Below are positions 1-9,578 of a stretch of DNA of 64,000 nucleotides, one piece after another. Below the pieces are notes generated by a model. That model saw nothing but the letters and a program-made list of their open reading frames with translations, was not told the DNA's origin and did no database searches. Numbering within the stretch: the first letter of the stretch is position 1; each line of letters begins with the position of its first letter. The stretch covers positions 62,001-126,000 of the forward strand of contig NZ_FNCW01000009.1 in the NCBI RefSeq assembly GCF_900099815.1. The letters are read 5' to 3'. Source of the DNA: Psychroflexus sediminis (GTDB taxonomy: Bacteria; Bacteroidota; Bacteroidia; Flavobacteriales; Flavobacteriaceae). The position numbers and the translations under genes were made by a program.

Positions 1-1
1 A

Positions 2-169
2 GATTCAAAGTTCAAAAACCTGATAAGAGGGGTTTTTATGGGACATTTCACTATTGCTGAGTACGAATTTTATCACGAAAATTCTTCAGAAGTCAATAAA
101 AGAATTATCAATCTGACCAAAGAACGTTTACAATCTCAACTTCACTATTTTGAAAAACAAAGTGCATAA
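2..169 (+). CDS. C-terminal end of an unidentified protein (partial)
   Basis: An open frame enters from the left edge and ends at a TAA at 167-169, giving the last 55 residues of a protein whose start lies outside the window. The visible tail contains GHFTIAEYEFYHENSS and ends in a charged, probably helical segment. I do not recognise the family from this fragment. It overlaps the start of corA by about 20 bases, so the two genes are probably co-transcribed. Confidence 0.5.
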   Translation, partial: DSKFKNLIRGVFMGHFTIAEYEFYHENSSEVNKRIINLTKERLQSQLHYFEKQSA

Positions 170-1259
170 TACCTTAAAACAATTACACTATCCTAAAGCT
201 TTAAAGCTGAAGCGTAAACCCATTCAGAACCAAATACCTGGAAAAATCACGTATGTTGGTGAAGAGACTTCGGAAGAAACGGTCATCAACGTCATCAGTT
301 ATAACGAAGAAAAAGTGGTGTACCATAACAATTGTTCTCTTGAAAAAGTACTTGATCTGGTCACTCATGAAAAAGAATTCCAACACTGGATAAATTTTAT
401 AGGGGTTCATGATGTTAAAAAACTGGCCGACCTTGGAAACTTACTGCAGATACATCCCCTTGTTTTAGAGGACATTGCCAACACCAAACAAAGACCAAAA
501 CTCGATGAATTTGAGGATTACGTATTCTTTGCCCTCAAAATGATTTTTCATAATGATGCGGGCTTATTGATTAAAAATCACTTCGGGATTGTATTCAATA
601 AATCGTATATCATTTCATTTCAACAGTCACAGGATAGCATTTTCAATTCCATTCGGGATCGAATTCACAACAAAGTGGGAAGAATTCGCATGCGAGGTAC
701 AGATTATCTATTTTACGCGCTTATTGATGCGGTGGTAGATAATTACTATAATGTGACTGAAACCATTGAGGAAAAAACCGAGAATCTTGAAGACAGGATT
801 CTCAAGGACGCGCATAATGCCTCTACCTCAGAAATTCAATTGTTGAAACGCGAAATTCTAAGTGTCCGTAAAGCCATTTTTCCTGCCAAAGAACTTATAA
901 GAAAGTTACAGATTTCAAAACACGAACTTTATGATCAGTCCACAAAAGCCTATTTAGCCGATTTATACGATCACATTTTGCAGGTTACCGAAAACGTTGA
1001 TATATACAGGGAGATTGTCTGGGGATTGATGGATATGTATATGAGTAGCTTAAGTAACAAAATGAATCAGGTGATGAAAGTACTTACCATCATGTCATCC
1101 ATTTTCATACCTCTCACCTTTATTGCCGGTGTTTACGGGATGAATTTCGAATTTATGCCTGAACTGGGTTATAGACCCGCGTATTTTATCGTGTGGGGCG
1201 TTATGCTAGTAATGACTTTAGCCTTAATCTACTTCTTCAAAAGAAAAAATTGGTTTTAA
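150..1259 (+). CDS. corA: CorA-family magnesium/cobalt transporter
   Basis: Inner-membrane Mg2+ (Co2+) channel of the CorA family. The 369-residue protein has the usual plan: a long cytoplasmic alpha/beta and helical N-terminal part (about 1-310), then two C-terminal membrane helices (about 316-336 and 345-364). The family signature YGMN is present in AGVYGMNFEFMPE just after the first helix, which is the ion-selectivity loop. The frame opens with TTG at 150; a GTG at 162 is another possible start and no ATG is available early in the frame, so the exact start is uncertain. It converges with the TruA-like gene, overlapping it by 4 bases at the stop codons. Confidence 0.93.
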   Translation: MKNKVHNTLKQLHYPKALKLKRKPIQNQIPGKITYVGEETSEETVINVISYNEEKVVYHNNCSLEKVLDLVTHEKEFQHWINFIGVHDVKKLADLGNLLQIHPLVLEDIANTKQRPKLDEFEDYVFFALKMIFHNDAGLLIKNHFGIVFNKSYIISFQQSQDSIFNSIRDRIHNKVGRIRMRGTDYLFYALIDAVVDNYYNVTETIEEKTENLEDRILKDAHNASTSEIQLLKREILSVRKAIFPAKELIRKLQISKHELYDQSTKAYLADLYDHILQVTENVDIYREIVWGLMDMYMSSLSNKMNQVMKVLTIMSSIFIPLTFIAGVYGMNFEFMPELGYRPAYFIVWGVMLVMTLALIYFFKRKNWF

Positions 1260-2041
1260 GAGGTTAAATCCACCCTATTCAAAATTAAGCCCGAAGCCTG
1301 AGCTATGTGTTCAAGTTTGATTTTATTTCGGCCATCGATTATTGTTCTGAGTTCTTCAAGATCATATTTATGTCGGCCAAGATCGATTAAAGCTCCCATC
1401 ATCAGTCGAATTTGCTGGCGTTTAAAGCCTTCTCCCACTACCTTTAAAACATAGCTTAACTCCGGGAAAAAATTAGCGGTATAAATTGAATTCTCACTGA
1501 GCTCGCAAACATCAATTTTTCCTTCGGTTTGAGTCTCAGGATTAGGACGAAACGCAAAAGAATAAAAGTCATGCTCTCCTTCAAATAAAGCGGCCCCTTG
1601 TTTCATGAGCTCAATGTCCAGGTCTTCCTGAAGATTCACCATAAAGGGGGCGCAAAACGGATGCATTTTCTCCTGTGTACAAAAGAAATAAAGGTATTCT
1701 TTGACTTTAGGATGCTGAATAATATTAAAATCGGCTGTAGTCTCTTCAATGGAAAGGCATTTGATGTCCTGGGGGAGATTTTTATTGAAGAGGTCCAGAA
1801 AAGTGTCCAAATCCAGCTCGTCTTCATAGATAAATAGCTCGGCATAAGTTTGGTTCACAGAAACCATGGCATCGGTTCTGCCAGCTGCAATAACCTTGAA
1901 ACGTTTACCTTCCAGGATATAATTCAAGGTCTTACTGAGCATATGCTCTACGGTGAGCACATCCGGCTGTTTTTGCCATCCATGGTAGCGAAACCCTAAA
2001 TACTGAAGCTGAATAAGGTAATAAAAACGTTTATACTGCAT
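1256..2041 (-). CDS. Divergent TruA-family tRNA pseudouridine synthase
   Basis: The 261-residue protein follows the TruA fold throughout: YLGFRYHGWQKQP at the N terminus, AAGRTDAMV with the presumed catalytic Asp57, KVKEYLYFF, GEHDFYSFAF, and VVGEGFKRQQIRLMMGAL near the C terminus. Canonical TruA has GRTDAGVHA; here the residues after the aspartate are MVSV, and the usual RxYxY motif is KVKEYLY. These changes suggest a paralogue with a different or reduced target rather than the enzyme for U38-40. It lies 15 bases downstream of hisIE on the same strand and could be read from the his operon. The orthodox truA would be expected elsewhere in the genome (inference). Confidence 0.8.
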   Translation of the reverse strand: MQYKRFYYLIQLQYLGFRYHGWQKQPDVLTVEHMLSKTLNYILEGKRFKVIAAGRTDAMVSVNQTYAELFIYEDELDLDTFLDLFNKNLPQDIKCLSIEETTADFNIIQHPKVKEYLYFFCTQEKMHPFCAPFMVNLQEDLDIELMKQGAALFEGEHDFYSFAFRPNPETQTEGKIDVCELSENSIYTANFFPELSYVLKVVGEGFKRQQIRLMMGALIDLGRHKYDLEELRTIIDGRNKIKLEHIAQASGLILNRVDLTS

Positions 2042-2056
2042 ACAGGCAGACTTTTT

Positions 2057-2659
2057 CTATTTCTTAATTCTAAACTTTAAAACATCTTCTACATCTTTAA
2101 GTTTGAAGCCTTTCTGCTGAAGTAAAATTAAGTAGTGAAACAACAAATCTGCGCTCTCATTCAAAAATAAATCATCGTTGTCATCTTTTGCTTCGATGAC
2201 TACCTCTACAGCCTCTTCCCCTACTTTTTGAGCAATTTTGTTGATGCCCTTTTCAAAAAGACTGGCCACATAACTTTCGTCTGGTTTTCCTTCCGCTTTG
2301 CGTTGCTGGATCGTGTTTTCCAGGTGGGTTAAAAATCCAAACGTCGTTTCATTATCTTCTTTCCAGCAGGTATCTGTTCCGGTGTGACAGGTAGGTCCGT
2401 TGGGATGAGCCTGAACGAGCAAGGTATCATTATCACAATCCACCTGGATATCAACAAGGTCTAATGTATTTCCGCTTTCTTCTCCTTTAGTCCACAGTCT
2501 GTTTTTGCTGCGGCTGTAAAAAGTGACCAGCTTTGTATCCACTGTTTTTTTATAGGCTTCTTCATTCATATAGCCTAGCATGAGAACATTTTTCGTCACC
2601 GCATCCTGAATAATTGCCGGAACTAAATTGTCTTTGTTTTTATTGAAATCTATGGTCAT
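2057..2659 (-). CDS. hisIE: Bifunctional phosphoribosyl-AMP cyclohydrolase / phosphoribosyl-ATP pyrophosphatase
   Basis: Catalyses steps 2 and 3 of histidine biosynthesis. The N-terminal half (about 1-105) is HisI, with LMLGYMNEEA, FYSRSKNRLWTKGEESGN, and the Asp/Cys metal-site motifs VDCDNDTLL and GPTCHTGTDTCW. The C-terminal half (about 110-200) is HisE, with the acidic NTP-pyrophosphatase motif KVGEEAVEVVIEAKD. At 200 residues the fusion has its normal length. It is the last his gene, separated from hisF by 263 bases that contain a repeat. Confidence 0.97.
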   Translation of the reverse strand: MTIDFNKNKDNLVPAIIQDAVTKNVLMLGYMNEEAYKKTVDTKLVTFYSRSKNRLWTKGEESGNTLDLVDIQVDCDNDTLLVQAHPNGPTCHTGTDTCWKEDNETTFGFLTHLENTIQQRKAEGKPDESYVASLFEKGINKIAQKVGEEAVEVVIEAKDDNDDLFLNESADLLFHYLILLQQKGFKLKDVEDVLKFRIKK

Positions 2660-2753
2660 AATTTTAATTTCTAGGATTTATTATTTATCGACTGCGCTAC
2701 CACTGAAGTTTTTATGTAAATTTTTGATAATCAAGTTCTTGTTTCAAGTTCGA

Positions 2754-2820
2754 GCCTGCCTTCCTAAGCGGAACGCAGGCAGGCGGAGTCGAGAACCATC
2801 CACATCTCGACTTCGCTCGA
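2754..2820. repeat. Intergenic inverted-repeat element
   Basis: This element lies in the 263-base gap between hisF and hisIE. GCCTGCCT at 2754-2761 is the inverted copy of AGGCAGGC at 2777-2784, and a second small hairpin-like motif, TCGACTTCGCTCGA, lies at 2807-2820. Its GC content is clearly above that of the surrounding AT-rich gap. This looks like a dispersed intergenic repeat rather than a terminator, since no T-run follows. I see no gene in the gap. Confidence 0.6.
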
Positions 2821-2922
2821 TGCTAAAACATATATAATCGTCACTTAACATTAAATTAAATCCCAAATTTCCTAAAGGTTGAAATGAATACATACCTATA
2901 ATAAATATAGAAATTCATACTA

Positions 2923-3678
2923 TTATATTCTGATTGAAATTCCGTTAGACTTCAATTCGTTTTTTAAGTCTGAAATTTCGATTTCCTTAAAGTGAAAAAC
3001 ACTTGCAGCCAGTGCTGCATCTGCCTTTCCAAGTTTAAACGTATCTTCAAAATGTTTTACATTTCCAGCACCCCCTGAAGCGATGATCGGAATGTGAAGT
3101 TCCTCTGATAATTTCGCCAGGGCTTCATTGGCAAAGCCGGCTTTGGTTCCGTCATGATCCATAGAGGTAAACAGGATTTCCCCTGCGCCCAGTTCCTGAA
3201 CTTCTTTTGCCCATTCAAATAAGTCGATGTCTGTAGGCTGCTTCCCGCCTACCAGATGTACTTTCCAGTTGCCTTCTATCTGCTTAGCATCAATCGCTAC
3301 CACCACACACTGAGATCCAAAACGCTTCGCCACTTCTGAAATTAATTTTGGATTTTTCACTGCCGCAGAATTAATGGACACCTTATCGGCCCCGGACTTC
3401 AAAAGCAGAGCTACATCTTCTACTGAAGAAATACCACCACCAACGGTAAAAGGAATATTGATATGCTTAGCGATCTCTTCAACTAATTTTGCCAGGGTTT
3501 TCCGACGTTCTTCAGTCGCAGAAATATCCAAAAACACCAATTCATCGGCATAATTGTCGGCATAGATTTTGGCTAATTCCACGGGATCACCTGCATCCCG
3601 AAGTTCAACAAAATTCACGCCCTTAACGGTACGGCCATTTTTGATATCCAAACAGGGTATAATTCTTTTTGTAAGCAA
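2923..3678 (-). CDS. hisF: Imidazole glycerol phosphate synthase, cyclase subunit HisF
   Basis: TIM-barrel cyclase that uses ammonia from HisH to convert PRFAR into imidazole glycerol phosphate and AICAR. The 251-residue protein starts [20 protein letters not shown], with the catalytic aspartate in CLDIKNG. The second catalytic region is [10 protein letters not shown], and the phosphate-binding loops FTVGGGISS and IIASGGAGN are intact. It follows hisA with a 10-base gap. Confidence 0.98.
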   Translation of the reverse strand: MLTKRIIPCLDIKNGRTVKGVNFVELRDAGDPVELAKIYADNYADELVFLDISATEERRKTLAKLVEEIAKHINIPFTVGGGISSVEDVALLLKSGADKVSINSAAVKNPKLISEVAKRFGSQCVVVAIDAKQIEGNWKVHLVGGKQPTDIDLFEWAKEVQELGAGEILFTSMDHDGTKAGFANEALAKLSEELHIPIIASGGAGNVKHFEDTFKLGKADAALAASVFHFKEIEISDLKNELKSNGISIRI

Positions 3679-3688
3679 AGTCTTTTTT

Positions 3689-4414
3689 TTAGTGTTCTAA
3701 AATAAATGTTTCCAATTCCTTTAAGCTGATTCTATTTTCATAAATCGCTTTTCCTATGATAACGCCCTCACAGCCAATTTCGTAAACATCCTCTAAATCC
3801 TGTAAACCTGAAATTCCACCTGAGGCAATGAGTTTGAGATCAGGATTATTTTGAAGTATAGATGCATAAAGGTCTACCGAAGGTCCTTCTAACATGCCAT
3901 CTTTAGAAATATCTGTTGAAATGACGTATTCAATACCTTCATCAACGAAGTCCCTAATAAACTCTTCTATTTGAAGATCTGAAGATTCTTTCCAGCCTCC
4001 AGTGGCAATTTTTCCGTCTTTAGCGTCGGCTCCGAGAATGATTTTATGTGAACCAAATCTGGCCAACCAATCCAGAAACAGAGATTTGTTGGTGACAGCA
4101 ATACTTCCTCCAGTTATTTGCTGAGCCCCACTTTCAAATGCGATTTGAAGATCTTTATCGGACTTTAATCCACCCCCAAAATCAATTTTTAAGCTGGTAT
4201 GCGTAGCAATCTTTTCAAGTATCTTATGATTCACGATGTGTTTTGACTTCGCGCCGTCCAGATCCACAAGATGTAAATATTCGATGCCGCTGTCCTCAAA
4301 AGCCTTGGCGACTTCCAGTGGGTTTTCATTATACACTTTCTTGGTATCGTAGTCACCCTTGGAAAGTCTCACACACTGGCCCTCTATAATATCTATCGCA
4401 GGAATTATTCTCAT
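3689..4414 (-). CDS. hisA: ProFAR isomerase HisA
   Basis: TIM-barrel isomerase acting one step before HisF/HisH. The 241-residue protein begins [22 protein letters not shown] with the catalytic Asp in AIDI. The second catalytic Asp is in [13 protein letters not shown], and phosphate-binding loops IDFGGGLKS and IASGGISG are present. A 91-base spacer separates it from hisH. Confidence 0.98.
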   Translation of the reverse strand: MRIIPAIDIIEGQCVRLSKGDYDTKKVYNENPLEVAKAFEDSGIEYLHLVDLDGAKSKHIVNHKILEKIATHTSLKIDFGGGLKSDKDLQIAFESGAQQITGGSIAVTNKSLFLDWLARFGSHKIILGADAKDGKIATGGWKESSDLQIEEFIRDFVDEGIEYVISTDISKDGMLEGPSVDLYASILQNNPDLKLIASGGISGLQDLEDVYEIGCEGVIIGKAIYENRISLKELETFILEH

Positions 4415-4505
4415 TTTCTCGTTGTTCGTTTATTGCTATTCGTTGTTAGTTTACAGTAAGTTTCAGCGCTTTTTCTATGCTATAATTTCTTGTACTACGC
4501 ACATT
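4415..4505. other. hisH-hisA spacer with short repeated motif
   Basis: An AT-rich 91-base spacer between hisH and hisA. The heptamer CGTTGTT occurs twice within about 25 bases at its left end. No gene, terminator or strong promoter element is visible. Confidence 0.4.
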
Positions 4506-5096
4506 TTACTTATTACTATTGACTATAAAATTCTCCAAAACCTGTTCCCCTATTTTTCCAGACTTTTCAGGATGGAACTGAACGCCATAAAAATTATCTT
4601 TATGAAGGGCCACGCTATAATCTAAACCATAATCTGAAGTGGCTATGCTGTTTTTGTGAATTGGAACATAATAACTGTGAACCAGGTACATATAGGAGTT
4701 TTCCTCAACGGTCTTAAACAAATCTGACTTTAAGTTAAAAATTGTGTTCCATCCCACCTGAGGAACTTTTAAGTCGGTATTGAATTTGACCACATTCACA
4801 TCAAATATGCCTAAACCTTTCGTGTCGCCTTCTTCGCAATGGTTACACATCAGCTGCATACCAAGGCAAATGCCTAAAACTGGCTGCTTCAGACTAGGAA
4901 TAAGCCTGTCCAGTCCTGTGCTTTGCAGCATATGCATAGCACTGCTTGCTTCGCCAACACCCGGAAATATAACCCGATCTGCAGCTTTAATCGTATTTGC
5001 ATCACTGGTTAATTCAGATTCGAACCCTAAACGCTGTAATGCAAATTCAATGCTTTTTACATTTCCCGCTCCGTAATCTATAATGGCTATTTTCAT
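4506..5096 (-). CDS. hisH: Imidazole glycerol phosphate synthase, glutamine amidotransferase subunit HisH
   Basis: Class I glutamine amidotransferase that delivers ammonia to HisF. In the 196-residue protein the triad is visible: nucleophile Cys in LGICLGMQLM, and His and Glu in YGVQFHPEKSG near the C terminus. The N-terminal IAIIDYGAGNVKS is typical of the family. It begins directly beside the stop of hisB, indicating tight coupling. Confidence 0.98.
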   Translation of the reverse strand: MKIAIIDYGAGNVKSIEFALQRLGFESELTSDANTIKAADRVIFPGVGEASSAMHMLQSTGLDRLIPSLKQPVLGICLGMQLMCNHCEEGDTKGLGIFDVNVVKFNTDLKVPQVGWNTIFNLKSDLFKTVEENSYMYLVHSYYVPIHKNSIATSDYGLDYSVALHKDNFYGVQFHPEKSGKIGEQVLENFIVNSNK

Positions 5097-6230
5097 TTAA
5101 AGTTGTCCTTTTGTACTTGGTAAAATCATTTTTTCAGCATCGCGCTTAACTGCCATTTTAATCGACTTGGCAAATGCTTTGAAAATAGCTTCAATTTTAT
5201 GATGTTCATTATTGCCTTGAGCTTTTATGTTTAGATTACACTTCGCGCCATCAGTGAAGGATTTGAAAAAGTGCATAAACATTTCAGTAGGCATTTCACC
5301 GATTTTCTCTCGTTTAAATTCAGCATCCCAAACCAGCCAGCTTCTTCCGCCAAAGTCAATAGCCACCTGGGCTAAGCTGTCGTCCATCGGCAAGCAAAAT
5401 CCGTAGCGCTCAATGCCGAGTTTGTTGCCTATAGCTTTGGCAAAAACTTCACCCAAAACAATAGCGACGTCTTCTATCGTGTGATGTTCATCCACTTCAA
5501 GATCACCTTTGGCGATGAGTTTAATATCTATATGCCCGTGTCTGGCGATTTGATCTATCATATGATCAAAAAAATGAATTCCGGTAGAAATATCACTTTT
5601 ACCAGTACCATCCAGATTAATTCTGACCTTTATATCGGTTTCTTTGGTGGTTCGCTTTAGGCTTGCTGTCCTGGTTTCCAGTTTCAAAAAACTATAGATA
5701 GCCTTCCAGGAATCGGTTCTTAAAGCGATATAAGATTCCAGTTCAGATTGAGAATTTTCGGTTTCTCCTTCGCCTAAATTGGTTTTGTTATCGATAAAAA
5801 TACCTTTAGCCCCAAGGTTTTTAGCCAATTCTACGTCGGTCATTCGATCGCCTATGACAAATGAATTTTTAAGATCATAGTTAGATTCGAAATACTTGGT
5901 CAGCAGTCCCGTTTTAGGCTTTCGTGTAGGCGCATTATCTTCAGGAAAGGTTTTATCAATATACACATCTTCAAAGTGAACTCCTTCATTCTCAAAGGTG
6001 TGCATGATAAAGTTTTGAACCGGCCAGAAGGTGTTTTCGGGATAGACATCAGTCCCCAGGCCATCCTGATTGGTAATCATTACCAGTTCATAATCCAGTT
6101 CAGCAGCGATTTTACTCATATAAGTAAATACCTCCGGGTAAAAATCTAACTTTTCAAAGCTGTCGATTTGCTCATCGGCCGGTTCTTTGATAAGCGTTCC
6201 ATCTCTGTCTATAAATAAAACCTTTTTCAT
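5097..6230 (-). CDS. hisB: Bifunctional histidinol-phosphatase / imidazoleglycerol-phosphate dehydratase
   Basis: A fusion of two non-consecutive pathway enzymes. The N-terminal HAD-type phosphatase (about 1-165) has the nucleophile motif [19 protein letters not shown] and [14 protein letters not shown]. The C-terminal dehydratase (about 185-377) carries the paired metal-binding histidine motifs [17 protein letters not shown] and [12 protein letters not shown]. The 377-residue length fits the two-domain form. It sits between hisC and hisH. Confidence 0.98.
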   Translation of the reverse strand: MKKVLFIDRDGTLIKEPADEQIDSFEKLDFYPEVFTYMSKIAAELDYELVMITNQDGLGTDVYPENTFWPVQNFIMHTFENEGVHFEDVYIDKTFPEDNAPTRKPKTGLLTKYFESNYDLKNSFVIGDRMTDVELAKNLGAKGIFIDNKTNLGEGETENSQSELESYIALRTDSWKAIYSFLKLETRTASLKRTTKETDIKVRINLDGTGKSDISTGIHFFDHMIDQIARHGHIDIKLIAKGDLEVDEHHTIEDVAIVLGEVFAKAIGNKLGIERYGFCLPMDDSLAQVAIDFGGRSWLVWDAEFKREKIGEMPTEMFMHFFKSFTDGAKCNLNIKAQGNNEHHKIEAIFKAFAKSIKMAVKRDAEKMILPSTKGQL

Positions 6231-6274
6231 GTGTAATTTTTATTGTTTTTAATGCCCTCATGTGAACTTGAACA

Positions 6275-7315
6275 CTACGAATCCAGCTGTTTTAAAACCT
6301 TGATCAAGGTTTGATTCTGCTCTGGCGTTCCAATTGTGAATCTCAAACAATTTTCACAAAGATGCTGATTTGTTCGATTCCTGACTACTATTTTTTGCTC
6401 TAATAGTTGTTTGTACCTGTAATTGGCATCATCAACTTTACAAAGCAAAAAGTTAGATTCTGAGGGATAAATATGTTGAATCCAGCTTATGGCTTCAAAG
6501 GCTTTAGAAAGCAGTTCTCGTTCAGATTTCACAATTTCTATCTGCAACAAGTAAGTTTCAAAGTTTTGAATAACCTCCAGGGCCTTACTTTGACTTAACT
6601 GATTGATATTGTAAGGGGGCTTTATTTTATTGAGTACGGAGATGATGCGTTCGCTGGCGAAGCACATTCCTACGCGTATACCAGCATGGGCAAGGGCTTT
6701 AGAAAACGTCTGCGTAATAATCAAATTGGGATAGTTGTTCAATTCTGAAATAAAAGAGCTATTCGCAGCAAAATCAATATAGGCTTCATCGATTACGACC
6801 AAACCTGAGAATTTACCAAGAATAGTTTTGACATCGTTGATCTGAAGTAGATTCCCGGAAGGATTGTTGGGCGAACAAATAAAAATCAATTTAGTCTGTT
6901 CAGTTATTGAAGAAAGAACAGAATCCACATCGATTTGAAAGCCTTTTTGCAGAGGTACTGAAACTGTTTTGATTGCATTTAGATTAGCCAGAACTTCATA
7001 CATCCCATATGTTGGTGGCATAATAATAACTTCGTCCTCTTTCGGCTCACAAAAAGCTCTAAAAATTAGATCCAAAACTTCATCACTCCCATTCCCTAGG
7101 ATAATATTCTCCTTTGGAATTTGTTTTATGTCAGAAATTGCGGTTTTAAGCTGATGTTGATAAGGATCGGGGTATCTGTTATAATCTGTATTGAAAGGAT
7201 TTTCATTGGCATCCAAAAACAGATAATTATTTTCATCAGCGTTAAATTCGTCCCGGGCAGAAGAATAGGCCGACATATTCTTCACATTTTCTCTTATCAG
7301 GTTATCTAAAATCAT
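6275..7315 (-). CDS. hisC: Histidinol-phosphate aminotransferase
   Basis: Pyridoxal-phosphate enzyme of fold type I that transaminates imidazole acetol phosphate. The 346-residue protein shows LDANENPF and YPDPYQHQL at the substrate end, NGSDEVLDLIFRAF at the cofactor phosphate site, CSPNNPSGN, VVIDEAYIDF, and the PLP-binding lysine region TQTFSKALAHAGIRVG. It lies 9 bases after hisD. Confidence 0.97.
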   Translation of the reverse strand: MILDNLIRENVKNMSAYSSARDEFNADENNYLFLDANENPFNTDYNRYPDPYQHQLKTAISDIKQIPKENIILGNGSDEVLDLIFRAFCEPKEDEVIIMPPTYGMYEVLANLNAIKTVSVPLQKGFQIDVDSVLSSITEQTKLIFICSPNNPSGNLLQINDVKTILGKFSGLVVIDEAYIDFAANSSFISELNNYPNLIITQTFSKALAHAGIRVGMCFASERIISVLNKIKPPYNINQLSQSKALEVIQNFETYLLQIEIVKSERELLSKAFEAISWIQHIYPSESNFLLCKVDDANYRYKQLLEQKIVVRNRTNQHLCENCLRFTIGTPEQNQTLIKVLKQLDS

Positions 7316-7324
7316 AGTCTTGTA

Positions 7325-8617
7325 TTATTTATTCTCAACCTCATTTCTTCGCAAGGTCATCGCGTTTTTGTGAGCCTGTAAACCTTCGGCTTCTGCCATC
7401 AGTTCAACCGCTTCACCTATATTCCTAATTCCTTCTTCTGTTATTTTTTGATAGGTAATCGCTTTGTTGAAACTATCCAGATTCACCCCGCTATATTGCT
7501 TTGCGTACCCATTAGTAGGCAAAGTATGGTTAGTACCCGAAGCGTAATCTCCGGCGCTTTCCGGTGTATACTTCCCTATAAACACAGAACCGGCATTATT
7601 GATATTTTCTACGTAATAATCATCGTTTTTTGTAGAAATGATAAAATGTTCTGGTCCATAAAAATCAATTAATTCCAAAGCTGAAGACTGATCTTTTACC
7701 AAAACAAATTTTGAATTTTCAATAGCTTTGGCAGCCATTTCCTTTCTGGGAAGCTCTTTCAATTGATTTTCAATGGCAACTTTTACTTTGTCAATCATAG
7801 GTTCATCAGTAGAGACTAAAACGACCTGAGAATCAAAACCGTGTTCTGCCTGACTCAAAAGATCTGAAGCTACAAATTCCGGATTTGCGGTTTCATCGGC
7901 AACGACCAAGAGTTCTGATGGTCCGGCGGGCATGTCAATAGCAACGTCAAAAGTAGTAGCCACTTGTTTCGCCACGGTCACATACTGGTTCCCCGGTCCG
8001 AAGATTTTATATACCTTGGGAATGGTTTCTGTTCCAAAAGTCATCGCACCAATGGCCTGTATACCGCCGACTTTAAATACTTTATCGATTCCACAAAGCT
8101 GAGCTGTATATAGAGTTACAGGATTGATTTTACCAAGTTTGTCTGGTGGAGTACACAATACAATTTCGCTACAACCCGCGATTTTGGCAGGAACAGCCAG
8201 CATAAGAATGGTGGAAAATAAAGGTGCCGTTCCTCCCGGGATATATAAGCCTACTTTTTGAATGGGTTTTTTGGCTTGCCAGCAGGTCACTCCCGGCTGC
8301 GTTTCCACTTTCACAGGCTCTGTTTTCTGAGCTTCATGAAATTTATGAATATTCGATTTAGCGAGTTGAATCGCCGACTTTAAGGGATCAGAAACCTGGC
8401 TTTGTGCCTGGTCGATTTCTTCAGCGCTAACTTCAAAGCTTTTTAAATCTACACCATCAAACATACTGGTGTACTTGAGGACAGCCTGATCTCCACCCTG
8501 CTGAATGTTTTTGAAAATATCATCTACAGTGGTTTCGATGTCTTTAAAGGTTCGGGTAGGTCTTTTCAGTAGTTCACCCCAGTCCTCCTTCTTCGGAAAT
8601 TGTATAGTTTTCATCAT
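7325..8617 (-). CDS. hisD: Histidinol dehydrogenase
   Basis: Zinc-dependent NAD+ enzyme that oxidises histidinol to histidine in two steps. The 430-residue protein has KVGLYIPGGTAPLFSTILM, the family signature near DMPAGPSELLVVAD, LLSQAEHGFDSQ with zinc-site residues, and YGPEHF with a catalytic Glu-His pair. It overlaps the end of hisG by 4 bases, implying translational coupling. Confidence 0.98.
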   Translation of the reverse strand: MMKTIQFPKKEDWGELLKRPTRTFKDIETTVDDIFKNIQQGGDQAVLKYTSMFDGVDLKSFEVSAEEIDQAQSQVSDPLKSAIQLAKSNIHKFHEAQKTEPVKVETQPGVTCWQAKKPIQKVGLYIPGGTAPLFSTILMLAVPAKIAGCSEIVLCTPPDKLGKINPVTLYTAQLCGIDKVFKVGGIQAIGAMTFGTETIPKVYKIFGPGNQYVTVAKQVATTFDVAIDMPAGPSELLVVADETANPEFVASDLLSQAEHGFDSQVVLVSTDEPMIDKVKVAIENQLKELPRKEMAAKAIENSKFVLVKDQSSALELIDFYGPEHFIISTKNDDYYVENINNAGSVFIGKYTPESAGDYASGTNHTLPTNGYAKQYSGVNLDSFNKAITYQKITEEGIRNIGEAVELMAEAEGLQAHKNAMTLRRNEVENK

Positions 8618-9471
8618 AAAATCATTTTTTCAATTGGACTGACAAGAATACTCTCAGCTCCTGCTGACTTCAGCTCATCTATTATTTCCCAGAATTTTTC
8701 CTGCTGAAGAACCGTGTGCACAGAACTCCAGTTGGTCTCTGCCAGAGGCATCACCGTTGGACTCTTCATCCCTGGTAAAATTTTGATAATTTCATCAAGT
8801 TTGTCATTAGGCGCATTCAGAAGCACATATTTCGAATTTTCGGCTCTCAAAACCGCATCAATTCTAAACAGGAGTTTGTCTAAAATCTGTTGCTTTTCAG
8901 CAGTTAAGCTTGGTGAACTCGCCAAAACAGCTTCACTATTTAAAATAACATCAGACTCTTTTAGATTGTTTTTGAAAAGGGTACTCCCACTGGATACGAT
9001 ATCACAAATAGCATCTGCCAAACCGATATTTGGAGCAATCTCTACAGAACCTGTAATCAAATGAATGTTTGCCTTAACGCTGTGTTTGTCCAGATACTTC
9101 TGAAGCGTGTTGGGATATGAGGTAGCGATTTGCTTGCCTTCAAGGTCTTTAACGCTTTTCATATCAGATTGCTTTGGAATGGCAAGAGAGACTTTGCATT
9201 TTGAAAATCCCAGCCTTTTCTGAATGATCAGGTCCTCCCCTTTCTCTTGGAGCAGATTCTCACCTACTATAGCCAGGTCTGCAATACCATCTCTTAAATA
9301 CTGAGGTATATCTCCGTTTCGCAAGTAGTAGATTTCAAGCGGAAAATTGGAAGCATCTACTTTCAATTGATCTCTCCCGTTATTGATAGAAATCCCGCAG
9401 TCTTTTAAAATCTTTAATGATTCCTCATTAAGTCGACCAGATTTTTGAATTGCAATTCTTAATTTTTCCAT
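8614..9471 (-). CDS. hisG: ATP phosphoribosyltransferase (long form)
   Basis: Commits ATP and PRPP to histidine synthesis. At 285 residues it is the long form, with a catalytic part (about 1-210) and a C-terminal ACT-like regulatory domain (about 211-285). Visible motifs are LRIAIQKSGRL at the start, GIADLAIVGENLL, and the PRPP-binding loop region ADAICDIVSSGSTLF. The long form is normally feedback-inhibited by histidine and needs no HisZ. It is the first structural gene of the operon, behind the attenuator. Confidence 0.97.
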   Translation of the reverse strand: MEKLRIAIQKSGRLNEESLKILKDCGISINNGRDQLKVDASNFPLEIYYLRNGDIPQYLRDGIADLAIVGENLLQEKGEDLIIQKRLGFSKCKVSLAIPKQSDMKSVKDLEGKQIATSYPNTLQKYLDKHSVKANIHLITGSVEIAPNIGLADAICDIVSSGSTLFKNNLKESDVILNSEAVLASSPSLTAEKQQILDKLLFRIDAVLRAENSKYVLLNAPNDKLDEIIKILPGMKSPTVMPLAETNWSSVHTVLQQEKFWEIIDELKSAGAESILVSPIEKMIL

Positions 9472-9492
9472 GTTAAATTCTTCAAATTTTTA

Positions 9493-9530
9493 AAATAAAA
9501 AACCCGTTAAAGCTTTTGGCTCAAACGGGT
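9493..9530 (-). terminator. Histidine operon attenuator terminator
   Basis: On the minus strand a stem is formed by the arms at 9524-9530 and 9502-9508 (AACGGGT against ACCCGTT, 7 pairs), with a possible inner AGC/GCT extension. It is followed by a T-rich run (9493-9501). It sits between the leader peptide and hisG. Its upstream part overlaps the segment 9519-9525 that can pair with the leader, so it can be disrupted by an antiterminator. Confidence 0.88.
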
Positions 9531-9578
9531 ATTGTATATGTTCTAAATTCTACATATTACATTCCAACCGCTTTGAGC
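9519..9578 (-). promoter_or_regulatory. his antiterminator pairing region
   Basis: The forward strand reads TTTGAGC at 9572-9578 and GCTCAAA at 9519-9525, so the two segments can pair over 7 bases in the transcript, with two further G-C pairs across a small internal loop. The first lies in the last codons of the leader peptide after the His codons; the second is in the terminator's upstream half. Pairing would exclude the terminator, so a ribosome stalled at the His codons would allow read-through. Confidence 0.75.
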
